A stretch of DNA of 31,007 nucleotides from Zoopage sp. CT-All (taxonomy: Eukaryota; Zoopagomycota; Zoopagomycetes; Zoopagales; Zoopagaceae): the NCBI GenBank assembly GCA_004114245.1, contig QZWS01000065.1, forward strand, positions 1-31,007, given 5' to 3'. The notes under the pieces are model-generated. The model was not told the origin of the DNA. It did not search any database and was given only the letters and a program-made list of their open reading frames with translations. The translations under genes and the position numbers were made by a program. Shown piece after piece: positions 1-9,706 of this stretch. How positions within the stretch are numbered: the stretch's first letter is position 1; the number at the start of each line of letters is the position of its first letter.

Positions 1-38
1 CCGCCGCCGCTCCACTGCCCTTCCCCGTATTGCCCTGC

Positions 39-2057
39 ATGCCACCCGTCAGCACCAGGCCCTCCGTCGCCGCAGGCACCGTCGTCGTTGACACCAAGGC
101 CATCTCGGCGTCGAAGAAGAGTCTGTCGAGCGATGCTGTTGCCGCGCTGCATGCCCGCCTCGCCGGCTTTTCACGCCTCCTGGCGTGCGCCGTCAACGAG
201 TCGCTCCTTTACGCCCACACCGTCGGTGTCTCCGGCTGCGGGGGAAGCGATGTCGCATCCGACGGCATCGCGGCCTGGTGCTTGGTCACCAAGCCAGCGT
301 CGTCCGTCGCCCAGCAAGCGCACGATGGCGCATACCTCGTCGGCCTGTCGCACGCCCCGATTCGCATCGCAGACAAGACAAATGGCGCGTCGTCCACGCG
401 CGTGGCATACCTCCATCCCGCGGATATCTCGGCCGTCGTATTCCGGGTGGCTGCATCCCGCGCCGCCTTTTTCCTCCGCATCGATCGCTCCGCCCCCGTG
501 GGCGTCGTCCCCGATGAGCTCGACGCCCTTCAGCTCTTCGATTACCTCGCTTCTACGTCCGACGTCTCCGCCGACACCGTAAGCCAGCTGAAGCGCGAGC
601 TTGCCTCGTCGGCCGCACACGCCACTTTCGCATTCCAGCATCCCGCCCCCACCCCTGATATCGCCTCGGCGGCCGCAATCGCCTGGGAACAGTGCATTGT
701 TCAGGGGCATGCAACCCATCCGATGCACAAGGCCCGATGCACCATGCCACCGCTTGCGGCGATCGAAGCAACGCTGGCAGACACCGAAAGTCTGCGCTGC
801 ACTCGCATCGTCTTGGTTGCGCTTTCCCGCGACGAGGCCATTACTAGCGGCAAGTATCAGGCGTTTCTAGATCGAATTTGTCAACAGCAGATTCCCTGCG
901 ACGACAACTCGGTCCTTATTCCGGTGCATCCAAGACAGGTGCCAAATATTCGCGCCATGTTCCCTGCTGCCCGCATCATCGACGGCATCTCCATTCCAGC
1001 CATTGCCCAAGCGAGTATTCGTACCGTCTTCCCAACCGACCAGCACCCGCGCCAGGTCTCGATCAACGGTATCGATGCAACGGAGACCGTGACCATCAAG
1101 CTCGCAATTGGCGTCAAGGTTACGTCGGCCTTGCGCACCATCACGCCAAAGACATGCTACCAAGGCCCCCGGTTAGTCAATATTCTCAACAAGCTCGAGA
1201 AAATGGTGCCGCGCAATGAGCTGGTCATCTGGCACGAGGCTGCGAGTGTGTATACCAAGCACGAGGACGAGGGCGTGGCCAAGCACCTTAGCTGCATATT
1301 CCGCTCCGAGCGTGTGCCTCACGGTGAGCGGGTCATCATGGCCGCTGCACTCACCGAGAGGCACCCGGGCGATGAGCACTCGATGTCACGGTGCGCGGCT
1401 GCCTTTGGTCTTGCTACCCTCGAAGACCGCGTGCGCTTCCTCGACGTGTACACCCGCGGCCTCTTCCGTGCGTTTTTCCCCGCACTGCTCCAGGCTGGCT
1501 TTGCCTTTGAAGCGCATCCGCAGAACGTGCTCCTCCGTGTGCGCCCGGCCTCCAACTCCAACGGCGTTGATTCTCCCTCCGAGAGTATTCGACTAAGTCG
1601 TGACTGGGAGCTGGCCGGGTTTGCAGTGCGTGACTTTGGCGGCATCATGGTTCATCCAGCCACACTCTACGACGCGCTGGGAGAGACGCTGGACGTGTTG
1701 CCCGAGGCCTGCACTATCGCCGAGACCAAGGCGAAGATCTACAAGCATGCCTACCACACCATGATATACTGCCACTTGCAAGCGCTTGTCCGAGCACTGG
1801 ACCTGCACTACTCTGGCGTGGGCTGGCAAATAGTCCGCCGGGCGTTCCGTGACCACTGCCCGGAGGACCATGAGTACCACCACTGGGTGCGCCGTGCTTG
1901 GGTGGATATGAAATCGTTTATGCGAATGAAGCTCGACGGGCTGTACCGCGACTACATCTACGATCCCGCGCCTAATATACTACTGTATCGCGGCGAGGAT
2001 TGGGTCTGTGAGCACGGATGGTGGCCATTGGACGCTGTTGCTGAGCATTTTCAGTGA
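39..2057 (+). CDS. NIS (IucA/IucC-family) siderophore synthetase
   Basis: Predicted NRPS-independent siderophore synthetase: it adenylates a carboxylate such as citrate and couples it to an amine or alcohol. In fungi the known member makes rhizoferrin from citrate and diaminobutane. The frame is intronless, 672 residues from ATG 39, and stays open to the left window edge, so the true start may lie outside. Family motifs appear in order: ATHPMHKAR (about residues 223-231, the HPxHPxxK nucleotide-binding element), IPVHPRQ (about 290), KLAIGVKVTSALR (about 353), FEAHPQN (about 490) and RDFGGIMVHP (about 530), followed by an FhuF-like C-terminal region. Length fits the family (about 580-700). No other siderophore gene is visible; ATG4 follows convergently. 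Exact substrate cannot be told from sequence. Confidence 0.9.
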   Translation: MPPVSTRPSVAAGTVVVDTKAISASKKSLSSDAVAALHARLAGFSRLLACAVNESLLYAHTVGVSGCGGSDVASDGIAAWCLVTKPASSVAQQAHDGAYLVGLSHAPIRIADKTNGASSTRVAYLHPADISAVVFRVAASRAAFFLRIDRSAPVGVVPDELDALQLFDYLASTSDVSADTVSQLKRELASSAAHATFAFQHPAPTPDIASAAAIAWEQCIVQGHATHPMHKARCTMPPLAAIEATLADTESLRCTRIVLVALSRDEAITSGKYQAFLDRICQQQIPCDDNSVLIPVHPRQVPNIRAMFPAARIIDGISIPAIAQASIRTVFPTDQHPRQVSINGIDATETVTIKLAIGVKVTSALRTITPKTCYQGPRLVNILNKLEKMVPRNELVIWHEAASVYTKHEDEGVAKHLSCIFRSERVPHGERVIMAAALTERHPGDEHSMSRCAAAFGLATLEDRVRFLDVYTRGLFRAFFPALLQAGFAFEAHPQNVLLRVRPASNSNGVDSPSESIRLSRDWELAGFAVRDFGGIMVHPATLYDALGETLDVLPEACTIAETKAKIYKHAYHTMIYCHLQALVRALDLHYSGVGWQIVRRAFRDHCPEDHEYHHWVRRAWVDMKSFMRMKLDGLYRDYIYDPAPNILLYRGEDWVCEHGWWPLDAVAEHFQ

Positions 2058-2219
2058 AAACATTGACGTAGCGGACTGTCTGGTTGGAAATACATGGTGT
2101 AACTCAGTTGATTGGTGGCCGACTCGGCCATGGGATATCCCATCAACAAGGCACACACGGCTCACACGGCTCACACTCAGCTCCAACAATACATTCCGTT
2201 GATTAGTACACGCACAAGC

Positions 2220-4089
2220 CTAGGCCCATTCAGCATCGCTGACTTTGCCGAAATCCAAATCATCACGATAGACTGGCGCCTTTTCAGAGACCTCAAAAGC
2301 CGATGTGCCCAGCTTTGACACCTGCGCGGCCATGGTGAAAAATGACTGTACATCCGCCTCGGAGGACAGAAGGAAGCCGATTAGCATGCAGGGATCAAGC
2401 TTGGAGATGCTGATCTTCCGCACGCCTGCGGTGTGATAGGTTGCTGCATCTGAGGAGCTGTATAGCGTGCTCGGCTTGGCCTTGATAGCGCGCTGTGATT
2501 GATGCGGGTCCAGATAGTAGAGTTGGTCGCCCTCGAAGCCGATAAAATACAGCGAGGCGTCGGGCCGACCACCAGCAATGCCAACACACTGCGGAAACGC
2601 AAGACATGCCTTGAGCGCAGGGTAATAGACCGAGTTGAGGCTATGCACACCAAGGCGGACGACGACAAGGAGCAGGACTGGCTGAAATGACGATTCAGAC
2701 GATGATTTGGCTGTGTGCAGCACATTGTCGCGGTATACGGTGCCGTCCGAGGATATGCATGCCCGAATGCCGAATTCTTGGCTTTCATTGACCAGGTCTC
2801 TTGAGCGTGTATTAGCAAGATAGGCGGCAAGCACATATGGGTTACTGGATGACGGAGGAAATAGTGTGTGGGCCGAACCATTCCCCGACGGGCTTGCCAT
2901 ACTTGACCGCACCACGGGTGGCAATACTGTGCAGTGAGAACGGCGCAGAGTAGGTGTCCGCGAACCAGGCGAGTACCTTGGAGTGCGCTGGCCACCAGTT
3001 TGCACGGTCTTTCTTTAGCCGCCAGTCTACAAAGTTGCTCAATAAGGAGGACTCTCAATGCCAGCCGTGCGCACCTCTGCCAAGGTGCCGGTGAAGAAGC
3101 GCCTGCGCCAAAAGACTCTGCCCAGTGCGCAGCATACAGCCCCATCCAACATCCGTCCACCACGACTTTTTAGCGTCGTCACTCGTTTGAGCGGACACCA
3201 CAGTGCTGAGGGGTTCAGGAAAATGGGTGCGGTATGTACAGTGAATACGAGACACGACGTCTCGACGGCACCCTCGTGGAATTTCGCGAGCAACACCTAC
3301 AGCGACATGTGCTGAGGGCGGCTGCGTTTCGTGCCTTTGGTAGCTCCGACCAAGAATCCATATCGATGAAGCAGCGGAACCAGATGAAGTAGATGTTGGC
3401 GTGGAGATGACGGCCTCGGAAGAAGTATGCTCGACTTCTGGCGGCGACGGTTGACTTGAACCCGATGTACTCGAGGAGTCCATGGAGATGACGACGGTCG
3501 AGTCCTTGTCGTCAAAATACAGCGGCGTCAGTGCATCCTCCTCGTCCAGATCATCTCCAGCCGATACTATCACTACATCCTCCTCCTCATCACCAGCAAT
3601 GGACATGCTGTGCGGCGGTGCTGAGCTGTTGAATGCCACATGGAACCAATTCGACACTCGCTGGTTCATATCGGTTGCGGCATCCACCAGACTCGCAGCC
3701 ACCTCCGTCGCCACCATTGCGATTCCCGACCCAGGCTGCGCGTCCGGGCTCGGGGTTGGAGGAGAAATGTCGGACCATAGCGCGAGTATAAAATCTTCCG
3801 TCTCACTGGGGGCGGCCAAATTCTCAGCGGCTGGCCGAGCAGCACCCGGCCGGGCAGCATCTTCCAGCACCAGTGGAGGCGTTGCGGGCTCCTCGTCAAT
3901 GATTGTCACGCCCAGGATCGGGTCTTCAAGCATTTCAAAGCCGCCCGTGGCCGAGGACAATGAAGCTGCTGGCGGCGAGATGTCGCCCTTTTGGGTCATG
4001 CTGGGAATGATGAATCCTGTGACGGGCCCGAGACCGGGTGGGCATGGGCATCGTGCCTGATGCCGATTCATTTGGCGCAGAATTGTCAT
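2220..4089 (-). CDS. ATG4: Cysteine protease ATG4 (autophagy)
   Basis: Cytosolic protease that trims the C-terminus of ATG8 to expose glycine for lipidation and later removes ATG8 from membranes. Three exons: 4089-3075, 3026-2846 and 2799-2220, with introns of 48 and 46 nt; 591 residues. The first 250 residues are disordered, acidic and Ser/Thr-rich. The protease domain begins at IWILGR, carries the catalytic Cys (about 318) in DVGWGCMLRTGQ, continues across intron 1 as LGR-DWRLKKDR, reads GEWFGPHTIS, and ends with GIAGGRPDASLYFIG and YLDPHQ, which hold the catalytic Asp and His. In-frame stops seen in the unspliced DNA vanish on splicing. Starts at 4089 (MTILRQ) and 4071 (MNRHQ) are both possible. 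The gene lies 35 bp downstream of a same-strand small gene and convergent with the NIS synthetase. Confidence 0.93.
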
Positions 4090-4124
4090 TAGTAGCAACG
4101 ATTAAGTTTCGTTTCCGCCCAGTC

Positions 4125-4577
4125 TCACCATGGCTCCTCGGAGGCCTCATCATCCTCCCACTCTACCTCATCGTCCTCCCACTCAGGCTCATCATCATCG
4201 TCCTCTTCCATCTCCCCGCAAAATATGTCGTCCACCACACCGGGCGTGTCGCACCAGTCCGGAGCACACCGGGTGCAGGATGAGTTCATAATGCAATAAA
4301 ACCCGGGGTCAAACTCCTCGTCGAGATCAAACCTGGGGCATTTCGTGATGTGCGGAATGGTAGCTCTGCCGGGAGACTGCGTCACCTCCAGCGACCAAGT
4401 ACCGTCCGTGTGGCCAACGTTGTCGGGATAGAACGGAAGGCGCAGGAAGTAACCAGGGCCAGAGTCGGTCATGGCCGTTGTGGGAAAGGCAGAGGTTGAC
4501 ATGAAATGGAGGGCGGCGGCGCAAACGATTGTTGCGGCAATGCCCTCAAGGGTGCGCGGAGGAGTAAATACAAGCAT
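4125..4577 (-). CDS. Small putative secreted acidic cysteine protein
   Basis: Not recognised. An intronless 150-residue frame from ATG 4577. The N-terminus has a basic/polar start and a hydrophobic stretch (about residues 11-30, EGIAATIVCAAALHF) that looks like a signal peptide or anchor. The middle has six cysteines in the mature part, arranged C-x13-C-x5-C-x2-C-x4-C-x10-C, with one possible N-glycosylation site (NSS). The last 30 residues are almost all acidic, including a repeated EWEDDE unit. The frame stays open another 100 basic codons upstream (ATG 4877), but that extension is low-complexity and would bury the signal peptide, so I chose 4577. Secretion, a cysteine cluster and small size are compatible with a fungal secreted protein; function unknown. 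Confidence 0.55.
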   Translation of the reverse strand: MLVFTPPRTLEGIAATIVCAAALHFMSTSAFPTTAMTDSGPGYFLRLPFYPDNVGHTDGTWSLEVTQSPGRATIPHITKCPRFDLDEEFDPGFYCIMNSSCTRCAPDWCDTPGVVDDIFCGEMEEDDDDEPEWEDDEVEWEDDEASEEPW

Positions 4578-4982
4578 GTGGAAAGCAGATACACGGATTG
4601 GTAAAAGGAAGGAAGGCTGCGGATGCGAGCGCGGGAGGTCCGTCAGGGAAGATGGGGCAGAGCTTGACGCCCGAGACAAAGCACCATCCGATCCCGATGA
4701 TGCCCTGGGCGAGCGCGCCGAAACGCAAATTCTGCGTCTCACTCCCGGAGCCAGACCCGTCTTTTCGCGAGCCGACGCTGCTTGTTGTTGGCGGGGTCGG
4801 GCTTCCATCGGCCTCGAGCGCCTACGAGCAACCAGATTCAAAGGCGTGTCTCTCCGCTCCAGCGTGCATTCTGACACTGCTTTCAGAGGCTATGTGTAAG
4901 GTGGCCCGTTGCGATTCCGCGGAACGCACTCAATGGCTCTTGCGCTCACGCTTCCGCTAGCCATGCTGCGGTCCAACAGCCC
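4578..4982. promoter_or_regulatory. Divergent intergenic region, secreted protein / DNA methyltransferase
   Basis: About 405 bp between two divergently oriented start codons, so it probably carries both promoters. Open frames exist here on both strands but none resembles a known domain. The frame leading into the methyltransferase is open from about 4875, so its start could be somewhat upstream of 4983. No clear repeat or RNA gene was seen. Confidence 0.4.
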
Positions 4983-7900
4983 ATGGACCTGGAGAGCGCC
5001 ATCACACTCCTAAACAATGCACGCTGGGTTTCGTTTGCATATCATTCTAATATATCATCGATGTGATAGGACATTGAGCTCGCTACAAGTGCCCAGGGCT
5101 TGTTGGCGTACCGCTACCTCGAAGTGGACGACTTCACCGTTTCCAATGTCAATGGTTGGTCTTGACTTGCCCATTGGCATTATTCATGCAACCATTCTTT
5201 GCAGGAGGCATTGAACGATACGAAAGATTCTTGTCGTGCACGCGTCGTGTTGACCAGAAGAGTCTCTGGCTTCAAGGTGTCCTGCGAACGTCGCATTCTA
5301 CCAATTCAGTCCGCATCAGAAAGAGCGAAGTGATTGAGTACAACGTCGAGTTTGATGCATCGTCCCACACTGCAGGTGAATGCGATGCCACTCAACCCGA
5401 TTTCGACGACGAATACCCGCGCATTTGGCTGCGGCCCGAGCTAGGCATGGAGGCGGACGCTCTATTCGGCGGAACTTTCTGGCTCTTGCTCCGGCGGCCC
5501 GCTGTCGAGTACAAGGATGTGTTTGAAACCCCCCGCGTTTTAGCTGCGCTTGTTCAGCTGTTGATGTAAGCAAGCGTTTTTCGTTAGTTGATGTTGACTG
5601 GGCAGTATGCCAGCGATTGGACGTCTTGCAATTCCGATTTTGGCTGGGACGAGCTTGACGATGCGGACAACGGACTACTGCCGTGGAGTCGCCGCATGAG
5701 GCATCCGTTTTCTCGCAATGGGGGCGCTGCCTGGCTCGAGTCCGTTTGTGGTGCAACCTGGGGATCACGAAGCGTCCGTACGTTAATGCTCATTGCTCAT
5801 TGTTGGAAGCATTGTTATTTGCTACTAGCCGTGAGTAATGTGCTCGAGTGCCATGCAGCATGGATCATGAGTCATATTGCTTCCGTACCAGAGGTGCGTC
5901 CCAGGATCAACTCCGAGTGCGCTCTAATCCAGAATAGGTCGGGGATCTTTCGCATAAACTTTTCAAGCATCCCGTTTTGTTTGGAGTTGTTGCATCATCC
6001 GATACCAAAACGGCGACCATCGATGAGCTCATTAGGGCGACGCCCCTTGTCTTTGAGTTTTTCCGTGACATGTACCCTTTCCTCAGCAAGCTTGATGTTC
6101 CCAAGAGCAGAATGCCGCGTCGGCCTAGTTACACATATATGCCTGACAGCAAACAAGGCGCCTCTCATGCTCGCTTCTTTCGTCACAAGTATACCACACT
6201 CCTCAATGACCAGGTTTTCGGCATATTTTGACAAGCATATGCTGAATATTGGCTAGCACCTGGACTCGCCATGGTTCAGGTCATGCCTGTGCAAGGGCAA
6301 AAGCAAATCAATCATACTGAATGTGGGCGACGTGATTCAGGTATATGGCTTGCCAACCAGCATCAGCGAATGCTCTGCCTCCGACAATCGAGCGCCAAAC
6401 AAGGAGATCTGGTACGCTGTCATTGCCGGCTTTTCCAATGGGAAAAATGATGCTGTATTTGCGACGTGCCACTGGCTTGCCAGTGCCAAAGATACGATCC
6501 TCCGTCGTGCTGATCCTAGCGAACTTTTTGCGACTTCGGACATGGAGAAAATCAATGTCCAGATGATTTTGGCGGTGGTCAGCGTTGCCTTTGGTTCTGG
6601 TGCCCATCGGGCTGCAGCCAAATCCGGCGCGTTGTTCGTACGGTGGGCGCATGACAGCAAATTTAAAGATATTGTCAAGGCGCCGCCTTTTCCGGTATCC
6701 CTGTGCAGCATGAGTAGCCAATGCGGCTGCTCGGTATTCGGCAAGCAAGCGGCCTCTGAAAGGGGTTGGAAGCGTGCTGACGCTGTTATATATTCCGGAA
6801 ATGAGGATTTCGACAGAACAGGAAGATATTTTCTTGGTCGCATCGTCCATCCTCCAGGAGACAATGATGATTACGTCAAAGTACAGCCCTACGCTGTCGC
6901 CGACAATGAAGTGGAAAGGGCAGCGGGGTTGCCAAACGAATGCTGGCCAAAGGGCATTCCCGAATCAATCAAAAAAAGCGACATTCGGTGTCTGTGTCGA
7001 ATCGAACGCATCGTCAAGTCGAGCACAGCGCGTCTGCCAGAAAGACATGTATACCGTGGCGCTGGCCATTTAGTAAGTACAGCGAATGATCACTGCTTGA
7101 GCAACAACATATAGTTTCATGAGTTTGTCGAGACTGCAGATGAGATACCGCTTGACAAGCCATGCGATGCTGCTCCTTGGAAAACGCTTGATTTGTGCTG
7201 CGGCGCCGGCGGCCTTTCTGCTGGTCTAGAAGCCTCGGGAGCTTTCGAGATCTCCTGGTAGGTAGAATTGAGCAACTCCATTGCTGCTGACTGCATGCTA
7301 AGCTCTGTGGATATAAATTCGATCGCATTGGAGTCTATTCGACTCAATCATCAAGAGGCGCATACCATCCATTCTGATATGATTGGAGTCCTTCGCAAAC
7401 TTGTCAACGGCAGCGATGACCCCAAGACGGGTGATATTTTACGGGTACGTTGATCATTGAAAGTGGCAGCGTAATCACTGGGCTAGAACATCGATGCAAT
7501 CGTGGCGGGCACTCCTTGTCAAGGTTTTTCTCATCTCAATCGCCACCGCGAGAGCGAACGTAGCTGCAAACTCCGCTCCCTCGTAACTGTACCATTAAGT
7601 TTTGTTGAGGTGCTTCGGCCAAAAGCTATTATTCTCGAGAACGTCAGAGCAATGGCAATGCATAAAGAGGGTGACGACTACGTCTTGGATCGCATTGTAT
7701 CCTGTCTCGTGGCTCTCGGGTATCAAACACGATTTCGGATCATCCACGCTGCTCACCACGGGGCATGCCAAGCGCGTGAACGCATCTTTCTCTGGGCCGT
7801 CCGTATGCATGTATCTACACGGCGCATCTGCCTCACAGGCGATATTTAGGTCGTGATCAGCGACTTGCACGCGAGCCAATGGCAGCATTTCCGAATCCAA

Positions 7901-8561
7901 CCCACAATGTGTTTCGTGCTTTGCGCAAGGAGGACCCCGTGGAGTTCCAGTAGGAATCATTTGCATTTTCGCGAGCAGCCACTGTTTAGAATCCCTGGAC
8001 CTATCGAGGCAAAGGCTGCGGTGTTTCGTCCAATGTGCTTGGATGCCATAACGAAAGATCTTCCGCCCATTGGAGACGGCAGCATTCCGGTACGCCGAAG
8101 CGCATTCCAACGGCTGTGGTATCCACGCTTCTAGTGCTACACTGATCCGTTTCATCGGAGTTCTGTGCTCTCTGACACCGCAGCAAACTATCTTGCCTTT
8201 CCCTCGGTGCATGGCGATAGCGAGGTGCGCATAGTTGCTTTGCTTTGGCGAATGATGTCTGCCATAGACGACCCTTCATCGCCAACGACTGAAAGGCAAC
8301 AGGCTGGTATCTGCGGCGACTACAACACAAACCTACTGTGATAAGCAGTCCAAGATTCATCCAGTTGAAAGCAGGTTTATTTCGATGCGAGAGACCGCTC
8401 GATCGTTTGGCTTTCTTGATTCGCACAAATTCTATGGCCGTGAAGCGGACATTATACATCAGTTGGGAAATGCAGTGGCGCCAGTGGTGGCGTTGGCGCT
8501 GGGCGAGCGGTTTCGCCAGGCAATGGAGCCCCTTCCCGAGGAGAATCCCTTGGACGAGTGA
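4983..8561 (+). CDS. DNMT1-type cytosine-5 DNA methyltransferase (RFD-BAH-MTase)
   Basis: Nuclear enzyme transferring methyl from S-adenosylmethionine to cytosine C5 in DNA, a maintenance-type genome-defence enzyme. Fourteen exons fit in phase: 4983-5027, 5070-5154, 5205-5565, 5614-5777, 5829-5893, 5938-6213, 6257-7072, 7115-7257, 7303-7444, 7487-7802, 7850-7949, 7990-8089, 8135-8337, 8375-8561 (introns 37-51 nt), giving 1000 residues. An RFD (replication-foci) domain occupies about residues 20-330 (YLEVDDFTV; IWLRPEL), a BAH domain about 345-470 (LNVGDVIQVYG; IWYAVIAGF), and the methyltransferase 625-1000: motif I LDLCCGAGGLSAGLE, catalytic GTPCQGFS (Cys about 710), LENVRAM, QARERIF, MRETARSFGF and QLGNAVAPVVAL. 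No CXXC finger is visible. The start is uncertain; introns 4 (5778-5828) and 13 (8338-8374) are the least secure. Confidence 0.9.
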
Positions 8562-8682
8562 GCGTGTCCGTGTGCCTATAGCAATGTAGTATATCTTGTC
8601 CTCCATCGAAGCGCTGCAAGCTCAAGCTCATGCTACGGCCTTGTTGATGAGCCCACTTGGAGTACCAACGAGGCAAGCATTT

Positions 8683-9630
8683 CTATCCGTCATTCCTGGC
8701 TATCCTCTCCTCGTATGCTTTCCAGCCTTCATCTCTATAGAGCCCGGCCCTAGCCACCAGTGCCGCGACATCCCCATCCTTGCAAAAATCTCCGATGACG
8801 CCACGTCCTACAACAATCACATCCGATCCTCCCTCCCCCACGACCTCTTTCACGCCGCGATATCGCTGGCCATGTGCATCGGACGCTGAATGCAAGTGAA
8901 CACCGGGAGTAATGAAGGCTGTGTCTTGGAAGGCCGGGAGCGGGTGACGACGGGAAGCAATATAGCCTGCGATGAACGCACTGCCCTCATCGCCCTCCAG
9001 CATATCGAGCGCCTTCTGGGTATACTCTGGCGTGATGAGGTTGCCATGACACGAGAGTTCGGCGAGGACAAAGCACCCACGACTTGGTCTGCCATCAGCA
9101 CCAGCCTGCCACTCCTTGGCCGAGGCAGCGAGCGCGGAAACGGCATCCACACCAGCGATCGCATGCACCGTTACCACATCGGCCCACTCCCGCGTCTTCG
9201 CACCACCAACTTCATACTGCCGGCGGTTGGTCGCGCCAATATCTGCAAACTTGCGGTCTTCAAACACCAAGAAGCCGGTTGTATCCCCGTCGCCATCAGC
9301 CAACTGACGCAATTCTCTCGCTCCGGACGCGTCCCAGTCCTCCATCAAATCGACGTGCGTTTTAATCATGCATACGTGAGGCGCTATGGCACGGGCGATT
9401 TGAAGGAGCTGGCGGGTGGTGGGAACATCGACAGCGACGCAGAGGTTGGTACGCTTTGCGGCTACGAGGGAGAAGAGACGAGCGGCGGCTGGACGTGTCG
9501 CGGAAAGCTTTCCTGCACGGATCTCGTAGGTTTGGGCTGCAGAAAGCCGCGGCACTGCGGAGGATGTGCTGGCGGAGATCATGATGCGCTGATGTACGGT
9601 TTCACAGGGCGTTGCGCAGTCATCAGTCAT
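8683..9630 (-). CDS. URA3: Orotidine-5'-phosphate decarboxylase
   Basis: Last step of de novo UMP synthesis: decarboxylates orotidine 5'-monophosphate to UMP in the cytosol. A single intronless frame of 315 residues. The signature LVFEDRKFADIG carries the catalytic Asp125-x-Lys127-x2-Asp130, and MIKTHVD supplies Lys90 and Asp94 of the charged network. VTVHAIAG, LAELSCHG, FITPGV and VVGRGVIG (phosphate binding) follow in the normal order. Being free-standing, not fused to orotate phosphoribosyltransferase, it argues for a fungus. The start at 9630 gives a slightly long N-terminus; Met17 (MISAST) is an alternative. It is convergent with the methyltransferase (121 bp) and divergent from SOK1 (76 bp). 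Confidence 0.96.
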   Translation of the reverse strand: MTDDCATPCETVHQRIMISASTSSAVPRLSAAQTYEIRAGKLSATRPAAARLFSLVAAKRTNLCVAVDVPTTRQLLQIARAIAPHVCMIKTHVDLMEDWDASGARELRQLADGDGDTTGFLVFEDRKFADIGATNRRQYEVGGAKTREWADVVTVHAIAGVDAVSALAASAKEWQAGADGRPSRGCFVLAELSCHGNLITPEYTQKALDMLEGDEGSAFIAGYIASRRHPLPAFQDTAFITPGVHLHSASDAHGQRYRGVKEVVGEGGSDVIVVGRGVIGDFCKDGDVAALVARAGLYRDEGWKAYEERIARNDG

Positions 9631-9706
9631 GATGGCAGCTGACTAAACCTTCCCATCTGCCACCTGCCACTCGCCGCATCCTCCCACTGCCCTTGTCCCG
9701 AACAGC
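9631..9706. promoter_or_regulatory. Short divergent promoter gap, URA3 / SOK1
   Basis: Only 76 bp separate the two start codons, so 5' leaders must be very short or overlap. The gap is pyrimidine-rich on the + strand (runs of CCT/CCAC) with no obvious TATA box. Confidence 0.45.

Noticed and set aside
171-728. Long antisense frame inside the NIS synthetase
   Set aside because: Low-complexity Gly/Arg composition and no family match; expected shadow of a GC-rich coding strand.
3027-3074. In-frame TGA in ATG4 suggesting readthrough or a 21-nt ultrashort intron
   Set aside because: A 48-nt GT-AG intron (3027-3074) removes the stop and restores the family motif LGR-DWRLKKDR; the 21-nt version leaves extra residues and fits worse.
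4578-4877. 100-residue N-terminal extension of the small secreted protein
   Set aside because: Arg/Ser-rich low complexity, overlaps the divergent promoter, and would place the signal-like segment internally.
7258-7302. TAG directly after FEISW in the methyltransferase suggesting stop reassignment
   Set aside because: A 45-nt intron with a TGCTGAC branch-like site removes it and joins FEIS-CSVDINSIALESIRLN, the expected motif II.
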